Assembly: GCF_023242945.1 (NCBI RefSeq)
Contig: NZ_JALKFT010000007.1
Span: 62,001 to 126,000 of the forward strand
Source of the DNA: Frankia umida
Lineage (GTDB): Bacteria > Actinomycetota > Actinomycetes > Frankiales > Frankiaceae
Direction: 5' to 3'
Length of the DNA: 64,000 nucleotides
The notes beneath the pieces are model-generated. The model searched no databases. It was given only the letters and a program-made list of their open reading frames with translations, and was not told the origin of the DNA. A program made the position numbers and the translations under genes. This document shows, one piece after another, positions 8,677 to 18,016 of this stretch. Position 1 is the stretch's first letter, and every line of letters starts with the position of its first letter.

Positions 8677-11124
8677 TCAGCCGGCCGCCGCGCGTCCTTC
8701 GGGTGTGCCGACCTCACCGGAACGTCCGTCCCCGACACCGGCGAGGCGTCCCTCTCCCGCGCCGGTATCCGCTCCCGTTCCGAGCCCAGCTCCCAGCGCG
8801 GTTCCTGGCCCTGGCCCTGGGACCGGGACCGGAACCTGGCCTGGCACCGGGCCGTCGGGGGATGACGCGGCGACGACCACGAGGACCTGGTCGAGGCGGA
8901 CCTGATCGCCGCGGTGGACGTGCACGTCGGTGACCACGCCGGCGACCGGGGCTGTCACCGGATGCTCCATCTTCATCGCCTCGACGATGACAAGCGGCGC
9001 TCCCGCGGCGACCCTCTCGCCGGAGGTCACCAGAACAGCGGCGACCGTCCCCGGCATCGGACTGCGCGCCGTCCCACCGTCCGTCGTGGCGCGCCGCCGG
9101 CTGGACGACATGGGTGCCGGCTCGAAGCCCCAGGCCCGTCCATCGCGTCCGAGCCACAGCACCGGCCCCGGTCCGTCGCCCGCGCCCGGGCCCCATGCGA
9201 AGGCCCACCTGGTGGTGACCGATCCGACGGTGACCAGCAGATCGTCACCCGTGATCCGCACGGACCCCGCCACCGGCGCCCCCTCGCCCACGCGGAGCCT
9301 CGCCGCGGCGGGCGTGCCTCGAGCCGAGACCCGCACGGTCCGGGTCGCACGGCCAGGCGGCACGCCCTGCGCCGCTTCGCCCGACCCGTTCACCGCCGCC
9401 GTCCCGGCGACCGCCGCCACCGCCACCGGCGCTGACGCACCGTTGACACCGGTGTCTTCCGCGTGGCCGGTCCGGATCGGCGACGCCACGGCGCCCCCCG
9501 CCGGTGCCACCGTGGCCGGCAGCAGCACATCCCAGCTCAGCCAGGCGGGCTCGCCGGGACGCCAGCCGGAGGGCACCTCCCACGGGTCGACCAGCGCACC
9601 GGTCGGCTGCAGGGCGAGCAGCCGCAACAGCGCGTAGGCGTGGAGGGCCTCGCTGGGTGGCTCGTCCTGGACCAGCCCACCGAGATCACGTTCGATCAGG
9701 CCGGTGTCGAGGCGACCGGCGCGGACGTCGGGATGTCCCAGCAACGCCCGCAGGAATCCGATGTTGCTGGCGACTCCGAGCAGGACCGTGCGGGCCAGCG
9801 CCGCGTCCAGACGCGCCAACGCCACCCGCCGATCCGAACCCCAGGACACGATCTTGGCAAGCATCGGATCGTAGTCCGTGCCGACCGTGTCACCGGTGGC
9901 GATGCCGGCGTCGACCCGCAGGGTGGGACCAGCCGGCTCGCGAAAGTCGAGCACGTCCCCACCGGTCGGCAGGAATCCGCGCGCCGGGTTCTCCGCGTAG
10001 ACCCGGGCCTCGATCGCATGCCCGGCGGTACGCACGTCGGCCTGCCCGAACAGCAGCGGCTCGCCCGCCGCGATCCGGATCTGCTCGGCGACCAGGTCCA
10101 CCCCGGTGACCAGCTCGGTGACGGCATGCTCCACCTGCAGCCGCGTGTTCATCTCCATGAAGTAGAAATCGTCGGGCGCGTCCGCCGACATGATGAACTC
10201 CACCGTGCCCGCGCCGACATAGCCGACCGCCTGCGCCACGGCGACGGCGGCGGCACCCATCCGCGCTCTGGTCCGTTCGTCCAGCAGCGGCGACGGCGCC
10301 TCTTCGATGATCTTCTGATAGCGCCGTTGCAGGCTGCATTCACGTTCGCCCAGGTGCAGCACCGTGCCGTGCCGGTCCGCCAGAACCTGCACCTCGATGT
10401 GACGGGGCCGGGAGATCAGCCGCTCCACGAACAGGGTGTCGTCACCGAACGCGGCGGCCGACTCCCGGCGGGCGGAGGCGATCGCCGCCCCGAGTTCCGC
10501 GGGCTCACGCACGATCCGCATTCCCTTGCCGCCCCCGCCCGCCGATGGCTTGACCAGCACCGGATAACCGACCTGGGCGGCGGCCTCCGCCAGGGCCGCA
10601 TCGCCCATACCCGGGACCGACCGGCCCGGCACCACGGGAACGCCGACCTCCGCCACGGTCCGCCGGGCGGCGATCTTGTCGCCCATCAGCTCCACCGCGG
10701 TCACCGCCGGTCCGATGAACACGAGGCCGGCGGCCTCGCACGCCCGCACGAAGCCAGCGTTCTCGGCGAGGAAGCCATAGCCCGGATGCACCGCACGGGC
10801 GCCACTGACCCGGGCCGCCTCGAGCACCGCGTCGATGTTGAGATAGCTCTCGCGGGCCGGCGCCGGCCCGAGGCGGACCGCCACCTCCGCCTCACGGACA
10901 TGGCGCGCATCGGCGTCGGCGTCGGAATACACCGCGATGGCCCGAACACCGAGCTCTCGCAGGGTCCGAATGATCCGGACCGCGATCTCCCCCCGGTTCG
11001 CCACCAGGACAGACGTGATGGCGCCCGCAGCCGCACCGTCGGCGGCCGGCGGCGGCGTCTCGGCCTCACTCACCCCCGGTGCCGCACCAACCGCCGAGGC
11101 GGGCGACGCGAAGGAGACGGACAT
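8677..11124 (-). CDS. accA1: Acyl-CoA carboxylase alpha: biotin carboxylase/BCCP
   Basis: Alpha subunit of a biotin-dependent acyl-CoA carboxylase, about 815 aa. The biotin carboxylase domain opens with SVLVANRGEIAVRIIRTLRELG, carries the ATP-grasp Gly-rich loop KPSAGGGGKGMRIV and the FYFMEMNTRLQVEHAVTE motif. The C-terminal BCCP domain has the biotinyl-lysine site EAMKMEH (Lys near 717). Its partner immediately upstream on the same strand is the carboxyltransferase gene, whose type suggests methylcrotonyl-CoA carboxylase of leucine breakdown. The start is uncertain: the frame is open back to 11343, overlapping the upstream gene; I use ATG 11124, but another start between there and the conserved domain is possible. 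A Pro/Gly/Val-rich tail of about 70 residues follows the BCCP domain and is unusual. Confidence 0.9.
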   Translation of the reverse strand: MSVSFASPASAVGAAPGVSEAETPPPAADGAAAGAITSVLVANRGEIAVRIIRTLRELGVRAIAVYSDADADARHVREAEVAVRLGPAPARESYLNIDAVLEAARVSGARAVHPGYGFLAENAGFVRACEAAGLVFIGPAVTAVELMGDKIAARRTVAEVGVPVVPGRSVPGMGDAALAEAAAQVGYPVLVKPSAGGGGKGMRIVREPAELGAAIASARRESAAAFGDDTLFVERLISRPRHIEVQVLADRHGTVLHLGERECSLQRRYQKIIEEAPSPLLDERTRARMGAAAVAVAQAVGYVGAGTVEFIMSADAPDDFYFMEMNTRLQVEHAVTELVTGVDLVAEQIRIAAGEPLLFGQADVRTAGHAIEARVYAENPARGFLPTGGDVLDFREPAGPTLRVDAGIATGDTVGTDYDPMLAKIVSWGSDRRVALARLDAALARTVLLGVASNIGFLRALLGHPDVRAGRLDTGLIERDLGGLVQDEPPSEALHAYALLRLLALQPTGALVDPWEVPSGWRPGEPAWLSWDVLLPATVAPAGGAVASPIRTGHAEDTGVNGASAPVAVAAVAGTAAVNGSGEAAQGVPPGRATRTVRVSARGTPAAARLRVGEGAPVAGSVRITGDDLLVTVGSVTTRWAFAWGPGAGDGPGPVLWLGRDGRAWGFEPAPMSSSRRRATTDGGTARSPMPGTVAAVLVTSGERVAAGAPLVIVEAMKMEHPVTAPVAGVVTDVHVHRGDQVRLDQVLVVVAASSPDGPVPGQVPVPVPGPGPGTALGAGLGTGADTGAGEGRLAGVGDGRSGEVGTPEGRAAAG

Positions 11125-11299
11125 GCCCGAATCATGGATACCGTTCGTGGTCGGCCCCGCCGGCGACGGCGCGGGCAGCGCACCAGCAGAAGTCGGGTTC
11201 TCACCGTTCCCGCCCGTCACGTCGATCCCTCCGTTCACACCCTGCATGCCACTGCACTCACTCCCGCCGTCACCCGCACTGTTTTCCGACGAGCAGAGG

Positions 11300-12979
11300 T
11301 CACATCCGAAAAACTCCGTAACCAACCGGATCAAGAGGAGCATTGGCCGCGACCGAAAGCCCCAGCCCCAGCACCGTCCGGGTGTCCGCCGGATCGATCA
11401 CACCGTCGTCCCACAGCCGAGCCGTCGAATAGTAGGCGCTGCTCTGCGCCGCATACCGTTCACGGATCGGTGTGCGGAAGGATGCCTCCTCCTCGTCGCC
11501 CCAGTCCACACCGGAGGCGGCAAGCTGATCACGGCGAACGGTGGCCAACACGGCCGCGGCCTGGTCACCTCCCATCACCGAGATCCGTGCGGTCGGCCAC
11601 ATCCACAGGAAACGTGGCGAGTACGCCCGCCCGCACATCGAGTAGTTCCCCGCACCGTAGGATCCGCCGATGACGACCGTGAACTTCGGTACGCGGGCGC
11701 AGGCAACGGCGTTGACCATCTTCGCGCCGTGCTTGGCGATACCGGCGGCTTCGTACTCACGACCGACCATGAAGCCGGTGATGTTCTGCAGGAACACCAA
11801 CGGAATCCCGCGCTGGTCGCAGAGCTCGACAAAATGCGCGCCCTTGAGCGCCGACTCACCGAACAGGACCCCGTTGTTCGCCACGATGCCCACCGGATGG
11901 CCGTGCAGCCGGGCGGTTCCGGTGAGCAGGGTGGTGCCGAACTCCGCCTTGAACTCGACGAAGCGGCTGCCATCGACAATGCGCGCGACCACCTCGCGGA
12001 CGTCGTAGGAGGTACGCCCGTCCGGTGGCACAGCCGCGTACAGCCCCGCGGGGTCGACAGCGGGCTCCTCGACCGGCACGACCTCCCACGGCCGCTGCGC
12101 ACGGGGTGCCAGTGTGGCCACGATCGACCGGACGATCCGCAACGCATGATGATCATCATCGGCGAGATGATCGGTGACGCCGGACGTGCGCGCGTGCAGC
12201 AGCCCGCCACCCAGCTCCTCGGCACTCACCACCTCGCCGGTCGCGGCCTTCACCAGCGGCGGGCCGCCCAGGAAGATGGTGCCCTGGTCGCGGACGATCA
12301 CCGCTTCGTCGGCCATCGCCGGAACGTAGGCACCCCCCGCCGTGCACGATCCCAGCACGGCGGCAATCTGCGGGATGCCCTGCGCCGACATCCGCGCCTG
12401 GTTGTAAAAGATCCGACCGAAGTGGTCTCGATCAGGAAACACCTGCTCCTGTAGCGGCAGGAAGGCGCCCCCCGAGTCCACCAGGTAGAGACACGGCAGC
12501 CGGTTCTGCTGCGCGACCTCCTGCGCCCGCAGATGCTTCTTCACGGTCAACGGGTAGTAGGTGCCGCCCTTGACCGTCGCGTCGTTGGCGATGATGAGGC
12601 ATTCCCGGCCGCTGACCCGTCCGACCCCGGTGATGATGCCCGCCCCCGGCACCGGATCGTCGTACAGCCCGTTCGCCGCGAGCGGGGAGAGCTCGAGGAA
12701 GGGGCTCCCTCGATCAAGCAGAGCGTCGACCCGATCACGCGGGAGCAGCTTGCCGCGTTCGACATGCCGTTCACGCGCCCTCGGTGACCCGCCGGCCGCG
12801 GCGACGGCGAGCCGCTCCTGCAGATCCGTCACGGCGTCCCAGTGCCCCTCGGCGTTGCGACGCGCCTGCTCCCCGAACGCATCGATCCGGCTGGCCAGGA
12901 CGGGAACGTCACCCGGCGGGACGGCACTCATCTCACCGGTCGGCACCCCGGCGGCGTCTCCCACGCGTACCGCGGTCAC
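11300..12979 (-). CDS. accD1: Acyl-CoA carboxylase beta: carboxyltransferase (MCC type)
   Basis: Carboxyltransferase subunit, about 559 aa, which moves the carboxyl group from carboxybiotin to an acyl-CoA. Family features include the N-terminal acyl-CoA region (GGTYYPLTVKKHLRAQEVA), LVDSGGAFLPLQ, the oxyanion Gly pairs GSCTAGGAYVPAM and GGSYGAGNYSMCGRAY, and the C-terminal YYSTARLWDDGVIDPADTR, which is characteristic of methylcrotonyl-CoA carboxylase beta subunits. The likely product is 3-methylglutaconyl-CoA in leucine catabolism, an inference from that signature; no dehydrogenase or hydratase lies beside it. The frame opens at a TTG at 13006. I prefer GTG 12979 because GGGGG lies 7 nt upstream; ATG 12931 is another choice. 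First gene of the two-gene carboxylase operon. Confidence 0.92.
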   Translation of the reverse strand: MTAVRVGDAAGVPTGEMSAVPPGDVPVLASRIDAFGEQARRNAEGHWDAVTDLQERLAVAAAGGSPRARERHVERGKLLPRDRVDALLDRGSPFLELSPLAANGLYDDPVPGAGIITGVGRVSGRECLIIANDATVKGGTYYPLTVKKHLRAQEVAQQNRLPCLYLVDSGGAFLPLQEQVFPDRDHFGRIFYNQARMSAQGIPQIAAVLGSCTAGGAYVPAMADEAVIVRDQGTIFLGGPPLVKAATGEVVSAEELGGGLLHARTSGVTDHLADDDHHALRIVRSIVATLAPRAQRPWEVVPVEEPAVDPAGLYAAVPPDGRTSYDVREVVARIVDGSRFVEFKAEFGTTLLTGTARLHGHPVGIVANNGVLFGESALKGAHFVELCDQRGIPLVFLQNITGFMVGREYEAAGIAKHGAKMVNAVACARVPKFTVVIGGSYGAGNYSMCGRAYSPRFLWMWPTARISVMGGDQAAAVLATVRRDQLAASGVDWGDEEEASFRTPIRERYAAQSSAYYSTARLWDDGVIDPADTRTVLGLGLSVAANAPLDPVGYGVFRM

Positions 12980-13734
12980 GGTCACACCCCCACAATGTCG
13001 ACGCAATCTTGCCGATGATGACGTTTTCCCAGGTCAGCAGGTTGCGAATCCACTCGCCTCCGCCGAACATCGAACCGCGCACCGCCGTTTGCGGCCACAC
13101 GCGACGCACCGCACCGTCGCCATCCCCCGAATTCGGTACGCCACCCCGACGGAATTGTCATGATTGACGCCATCGCGGGCTACCTTAGCGGCTCTCGGGC
13201 GAGAGGCTCCCACCTGCGGGGATATCCCTTCCCCGCCGCACCCATTCGTCTTCGTCCCGCTCCACAGAGGCCGACGCTCGAGCAGGTGGGCGGCGAGCGC
13301 CGGCACGGACGGAGGCGCAGCCAACCGGAGATCAGTGCGGCGACGACCCGCGTCCCGCCGTCCGCGCAGATGCGATCACCGCGGGCTTCCCGCCCACCTA
13401 CCAGCGCGGGTCGCCGTCCGGGTCCGACAGTTCGGCCGGGCCGTGGCGGTTTCCGTCACCGCGGCTCCCGCCACGACGCGGCCCGGGGTCCTCCCGCGCT
13501 TCGCGGCCGGCCCGCTGGGCTGGCTGGCGATCCGTCCGGCCGGTACACGACGCCCTTCGCACCGTGACAACTCAACAGCGTGGCTGATCCTCGCCGTGGA
13601 GCCGCGTCCCCGCCCCTCGACAGCGAGGAGCCTTCGTCCGGCGGGCATGCGGTCATACCTGCTGGCCTGATCACGTCCTGATACCGGCTCGGGGCGCCGC
13701 GCGACTCGCGCACGACACCCCGAACACCGGTGAC
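12980..13734. other. Intergenic stretch, no supported gene
   Basis: About 755 bp between the carboxylase operon promoter side and the AAA ATPase 3' end. Frames open here on both strands are Arg/Pro-rich shadows without recognisable domains. It should hold the carboxylase promoter and, at its right end, the three-step hairpin described separately. Confidence 0.55.
13683..13731 (-). terminator. Three-step hairpin after AAA ATPase gene
   Basis: Nested arms ACCGG/CCGGT (13683-13687 with 13727-13731), CGGGG/CCCCG (13690-13694 with 13718-13722) and GCGCG/CGCGC (13699-13703 with 13707-13711) form one long stem with internal loops. It begins 3 nt beyond the stop of the minus-strand ATPase gene. Confidence 0.5.
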
Positions 13735-15093
13735 CTACAGGTACAGGCCGTGACGGGCGTCGACGCGCGCGGGTCGTGGCAGGCCGCGGCCGTCCCGCAG
13801 GGCGAACAGCTCGGCGAGGGTCATGGTCGAACCGACGCCTTCCGCCGTGCCGAGCCAGGAGACCGCCTCCGCGTACGGCAGAGCGCCGACCTCGATCTGG
13901 GCAAGGCATCGACCAGGACGCACGACCGCGGGATGCAGTCGGAGCAGATCCTCGTTGGTGGTCAGCGCCACCAGTACCTCTCGCCCCTGGCCCACCAGAC
14001 CATCGGTCAGGTTCAGCAGCCGCGAGAGCTGCTGACCGGTGGTTCCTCGGCCATCACCGCGAATCAGCTCGTCACAGTCCTCGATGACGAGCAGCCGCCA
14101 ACGACGACGGACCGGCTGGCCCATCCGGTCCTCGGCGTGGCTCCCGCTCCCACCCACCGGAGAATCCGAGATCTTCGCCGCGCCGGCGTCGGCATCACCG
14201 TCCCCGGTGCCAGCATCATCGGTCTCCCCGCGTGCCTGGACATCGCCGGTGGTTCCCTGGCCTCCCGCGGCTTCGACCGTCGCCGGGTCCGCGGCCGACT
14301 CCTGCGCGATGTCCGCCGCGTCGCCGTCGCCGTCGTCGTCGTCGTCGAAGCCGATCGCGACCTCCATCATGTATGCGGGATCAGCGAACAGCGCCTCCGG
14401 ATCGAGGACACAGTCGACCTGGCACCACGATCGCCACTCATGGGCCAGGGCGCGCAGCACGGTGGTCTTCCCGGTCCCGGCTGGGCCGTGCAGCAGGATG
14501 AGCCTGCCGGCCACTGTCTCGCGGCGGACGGACATCAGCGCTTCAAGATCACCTACTGTCGATGTGGCGTAGTTGTCGCGGATGGACGACCAGCTCGTCG
14601 TGGCCGTGCGACGGCTGGTCCGGATGGGCCCTCGCTGACTCGACAGGTACCAGAAGCCCATGGTCACGTTGTTGTCGGCGCCGACCTCGGTGGTGGAGGC
14701 CCGCACCACGTCCTCGAGAACTCCACGGGCGAGCTGCTCGGTGACCGCGGTCACGGTGACCTCACCTCCGCCGCCGCGCCAACGCACCGCCCGCACAGTC
14801 CACCCCTCGCCCACGGCAAGACGCGAGTCGCGGGCTTCCTCGACCACCGAGCGCAGCACCCTCGCCCCGGAAGGCAAGAGAGTGGCCCCCGGCCGCAGCC
14901 GGTCAAGCCGCGCGCTGCGCGCCCAGGGCTGTTCACCGGTCGTGAAGGGAGCGAGGGCGAGTGCGTCGACCACGTCGTACGGGGTGTCGGAATCGTCCAG
15001 GCCGACGACAAACGGAAGCTTCATGCCGCCGCTCAACGACTCGGAGACCATCCAGGACTTGGGCAGCGACGCCTTCTGATTTGGAACAGACAC
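13735..15093 (-). CDS. AAA ATPase with DUF5925-type N-terminus
   Basis: Cytoplasmic AAA-family ATPase of about 452 aa. The first ~180 residues match, by memory, the actinobacterial DUF5925 region that precedes such ATPases. Walker A is LLHGPAGTGKTTVLRAL near 200-212 and Walker B RLLVIEDCDEL near 335; the later TTNEDLLRLHPAVVRPGRC is the AAA sensor/arginine-finger region. Between Walker A and B lies a long acidic Asp/Gly/Ala-rich insertion (roughly 230-310, with a DDDDDGDGD run) not expected in the fold. The role is unknown; such proteins may remodel or unfold a partner. The GTG at 15093 has AGGAG only 1 nt away, so a downstream ATG (15051 or 15021) is possible. It is divergent from the DUF3710 gene. 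Confidence 0.82.
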   Translation of the reverse strand: MSVPNQKASLPKSWMVSESLSGGMKLPFVVGLDDSDTPYDVVDALALAPFTTGEQPWARSARLDRLRPGATLLPSGARVLRSVVEEARDSRLAVGEGWTVRAVRWRGGGGEVTVTAVTEQLARGVLEDVVRASTTEVGADNNVTMGFWYLSSQRGPIRTSRRTATTSWSSIRDNYATSTVGDLEALMSVRRETVAGRLILLHGPAGTGKTTVLRALAHEWRSWCQVDCVLDPEALFADPAYMMEVAIGFDDDDDGDGDAADIAQESAADPATVEAAGGQGTTGDVQARGETDDAGTGDGDADAGAAKISDSPVGGSGSHAEDRMGQPVRRRWRLLVIEDCDELIRGDGRGTTGQQLSRLLNLTDGLVGQGREVLVALTTNEDLLRLHPAVVRPGRCLAQIEVGALPYAEAVSWLGTAEGVGSTMTLAELFALRDGRGLPRPARVDARHGLYL

Positions 15094-15416
15094 GCTCCTG
15101 ATGGTCCCGGACGCGTGGGGATTCCACCATCCCGTTACCGGATTTACCGCGCCACGCCGCGACACACCGCGGCTCGGCCGTGATCGACACCCGCATCCCG
15201 GCGACACAAAGCACAAATTCAACTACTTTAAGTCACTTGATGGGCGGATGTTCCGCCGAGGGGTTCGACTGCTGGACAGCCTGGGCGGCCGCGACCGGCG
15301 AGGTGTCGCGCCCACGGAGTCCGGGTCACTCCCCGCGGAAGCCGCCCCCCTCACCGGCGCGCCTACCGAGAAGAGCCGTCCTGTCACTTCACGATCCAGG
15401 CTGGAGGTGGAGCGCA
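15094..15416. promoter_or_regulatory. Divergent promoter region, no gene
   Basis: About 320 bp between the ATPase gene and the DUF3710 gene, which point away from each other. It includes a less GC-rich patch around 15208-15240 (ACAAATTCAACTACTTTAAG) that is a likely place for promoters. No operator was recognised. Confidence 0.4.
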
Positions 15417-16223
15417 GTGCTTGGTGGACGACCTGCAATGTGGATGCGACGCCATGTGTCCGGCGACGCGGATGGCGCCCGTCCCGGGACGCCTCGCTCG
15501 GAAGCTCCCTCGGCCGGGCCGGCGGGCGCCGTCGATCCGAGCGAGGTGGTCCACGACTCATCCGTGGTGGCCGAGGCGGATGCGGACCTGACCGCGCTGT
15601 CAGGGATCACACAGGCTGATGGGCTCCCCCACATTGGTCCCTTCGACCTGGCCGACCTGCCAGCGGACGAACGCGAACGTGCCGACTTCGGCGCGTTGCT
15701 GATCCCACGGGTGGACGGCACCTGGCTGCGACTGTCCGGTACCGGCCCGTTGCCGGCGCTGGTCGTCACGGACGGAACCTCCACGATCGAGCTTTCCGTG
15801 CTCGCCGCACCACGAGGGGAAGGTCTGTGGGCGCGGATCCGCGAGGATCTGCGCAGCGCCCTCCAGGAGCAGGACGAGTCGCATCAGGCGATCGAACGGC
15901 CAGGTCCGCGCGGTCCCGAGCTTCATCTGCCGGTTGTCACCGAGCAGGGGCCGACCAGGGCGCGCGTGGTCGGGGTCGACGGGCCACGGTGGTTCCTGTG
16001 CGCGGTGTTCACCGGCGAGGCCGCCACCATGCCCGCTGCCGCGCCTGCCCTTGAGGAACTGCTCGCAGCCACGGTCGTCGTGCGCGGCTCGGAGCCGATG
16101 CCGGTCCGTGAACCGCTCCCGCTCCTGCCCCCCGATCGCCGGGCCGCGCCGGTCGTGGAGGTCCCCGCGCCCCGCGCGGCCAGCGAGGTCATCACCCTCG
16201 GTGCTCGAGGCCTGTTCGCCTGA
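15417..16223 (+). CDS. DUF3710 family protein
   Basis: Protein of 268 aa of the actinobacterial DUF3710 family, whose function is unknown. The family opening GPFDLADLPADERERADFGALLIPRV and the later WARIREDLRSALQEQ and GPRWFLCAVFTGEAA segments are visible; there is no signal peptide or membrane helix. The N-terminal ~80 residues (with an Ala/Gly/Pro-rich linker) are variable. I chose GTG 15417 because it is preceded by GGAGGTGGAG with good spacing (4-9 nt); ATG 15438 or 15444 also lie in frame. In many actinomycetes this gene neighbours dUTPase, but here it lies between an AAA ATPase and cobalamin genes. Confidence 0.85.
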   Translation: MLGGRPAMWMRRHVSGDADGARPGTPRSEAPSAGPAGAVDPSEVVHDSSVVAEADADLTALSGITQADGLPHIGPFDLADLPADERERADFGALLIPRVDGTWLRLSGTGPLPALVVTDGTSTIELSVLAAPRGEGLWARIREDLRSALQEQDESHQAIERPGPRGPELHLPVVTEQGPTRARVVGVDGPRWFLCAVFTGEAATMPAAAPALEELLAATVVVRGSEPMPVREPLPLLPPDRRAAPVVEVPAPRAASEVITLGARGLFA

Positions 16224-16369
16224 GAGCCCGGCGGATCGCACGCCGCCCACACGGGCGCGTGCGGGCGTTGTCCTGGCCCGGCGGTGGACCGCTCGTGCGG
16301 CCGCGGGCTGCTAGCGTTGCGGCCCGTGTCCCGTTCCGCACGGCGACCCGCCCTGAGGTCGGGCCGCGG

Positions 16370-18016
16370 ATGACCGTCCACTTCATCGGAGCCGGGCCGG
16401 GCGCCGCGGATCTGATCACTGTCCGCGGGCGTGACCTCGTCGCCTCGAGCCCGGTCTGCCTGTACGCCGGTAGCCTCGTACCAGCCGAGATGCTGGCCTG
16501 GTGCCCACCTGGCGCCCGGCTCGTGGACACCGCCCGGATGACTCTGGACGAGATCGTCGCCGAGCTGTGTGCCGCCCACGCGGCCGGCGAGGACGTTGCC
16601 CGACTGCACTCGGGTGATCCATCCCTCTACAGCGCGCTGGCCGAACAGCTACGCCGGCTCGACGAGGCCGGTGTCCCCTACCAGGTGACGCCAGGAGTGC
16701 CGGCCTTCGCGGCTGCTGCCGCCGCCCTGCGCCAGGAACTGACCATCCCCGGAATCGCGCAGAGCGTGATTCTCACCCGGACGTCGGTGGTGTCCAGCCC
16801 GATGCCGCCGGGCGAGGACCTGACCACGTTGTCGGCGTCGCGTGCGACCCTCGTCCTGCATCTGGCGGTCCACCGGATCGAGGAGGTCGTCCGCGAGCTG
16901 ACCCCCCGTTATGGTCCGACCTGCCCCGCGGCCGTGGTGGCGTGGGCCAGTCGTGACCGGGAGACGGTGCTGCGCGGCACCCTCGCGGACATCGCCGGGC
17001 GGTCCCGCGCCGCGGGCCTGACCCGGACGGCGGTGATCATCGTGGGCCGGGCACTGGCCGCGGGCGACTTCCAGGACAGCTTCCTGTACTCCAAGGGCCG
17101 CTTCGCGCCGGACAACGGGCAGCCGGCGCCCGCCAGCGGCTGGTCGTCGGTGCCACCGGACGCCGCGCCGCAGGGATCGCCGGGAGGGCCGGTGCCACCC
17201 GGGCGGTCGGCGCCGTCGGCGCCGCGCCGGATTCTGCTGCTCGGTGGCAGTGGCGAGGCTCGCCAACTGGCCACCGAGCTCGCCGCGGACAGGCGGTACG
17301 AGGTGCTGTACTCACTCGCCGGTCGGGTACGGGACCCACGGGTTCCACCGTCGTGTCGCGTGCGGATCGGCGGCTTCGGTGGACCGGACGGACTCGCCGC
17401 GCTTCTGCGTGCCGAACGGATCGACCTGGTCGTCGACGCCACCCACCCGTTCGCGGCCAGGATGCAGGCGTCCGCGGCGACCGCGGCCGCCGCGGTGGCA
17501 CTACCACTGGTCGTGCTGCGCCGGCCCGGTTGGCACGAGGGGCCGGGAGATGACTGGCGGCGGGTACCGACCATGGTCGCCGCGGTCGAACTGCTCGAGG
17601 GTTTCGCACCTGGTGGAGCGAGGACCGAGACCGCGCCGCGGGTCTTTCTGACCACCGGGCGTGGCGATCTCGGGCTGTTCGCGCCCCTGGCCCGCCCCTG
17701 GTTCCTGATCCGCTGCGTCGATCCGCCCGAGGGGCCTCTGCCGCCACGGCACACCGTTCTGCTCGACCGGGGGCCCTTCGATGTCGACGCCGAGCGAACG
17801 CTGCTGCGCAGCCATGCCATCGACGTCGTCGTCACCAAGGACAGCGGTGGACCGATGACCGCGGCGAAACTGACGGCCGCCCGCGAGCTGGGCCTGCCCG
17901 TCGTGCTCGTCGACCGGCCCGCACCGCCACCAGGCGCGGACATCACGGCCTCCGTCGAGGAGGCGCTCGCCAGGATCAACAAGCAGAACATGGCCGCGCC
18001 TTCGACGGGGCTATGA
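16370..18016 (+). CDS. cobMK: CobM-CobK fusion: precorrin-4 methyltransferase/precorrin-6A reductase
   Basis: Bifunctional cobalamin-biosynthesis protein of about 548 aa. Residues 1-255 are precorrin-4 C11-methyltransferase (CobM, SAM-dependent): FIGAGPGAADLITVRGRDLV, CLYAGSLVP, HSGDPSLY and TPGVPAFAAAAAAL. After a Gly/Pro/Ser linker (~255-285), the rest is the NADPH-dependent precorrin-6A reductase CobK: RILLLGGSGEARQLA for the dinucleotide fold, VVDATHPFAARM, and VVTKDSGG near the end. ATG 16370 is preceded by GAGG; a -10-like TAGCGT lies at 16312-16317, giving a leader of ~45 nt. It converges on cobIJ, and the two 3' ends overlap by 6 bp. Confidence 0.92.
   Translation: MTVHFIGAGPGAADLITVRGRDLVASSPVCLYAGSLVPAEMLAWCPPGARLVDTARMTLDEIVAELCAAHAAGEDVARLHSGDPSLYSALAEQLRRLDEAGVPYQVTPGVPAFAAAAAALRQELTIPGIAQSVILTRTSVVSSPMPPGEDLTTLSASRATLVLHLAVHRIEEVVRELTPRYGPTCPAAVVAWASRDRETVLRGTLADIAGRSRAAGLTRTAVIIVGRALAAGDFQDSFLYSKGRFAPDNGQPAPASGWSSVPPDAAPQGSPGGPVPPGRSAPSAPRRILLLGGSGEARQLATELAADRRYEVLYSLAGRVRDPRVPPSCRVRIGGFGGPDGLAALLRAERIDLVVDATHPFAARMQASAATAAAAVALPLVVLRRPGWHEGPGDDWRRVPTMVAAVELLEGFAPGGARTETAPRVFLTTGRGDLGLFAPLARPWFLIRCVDPPEGPLPPRHTVLLDRGPFDVDAERTLLRSHAIDVVVTKDSGGPMTAAKLTAARELGLPVVLVDRPAPPPGADITASVEEALARINKQNMAAPSTGL

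Noticed and set aside
13160..13670. Plus- and minus-strand open frames between the carboxylase and AAA genes
   Set aside because: Arg/Pro/Ser-rich, no ribosome site, no family; treated as non-coding.
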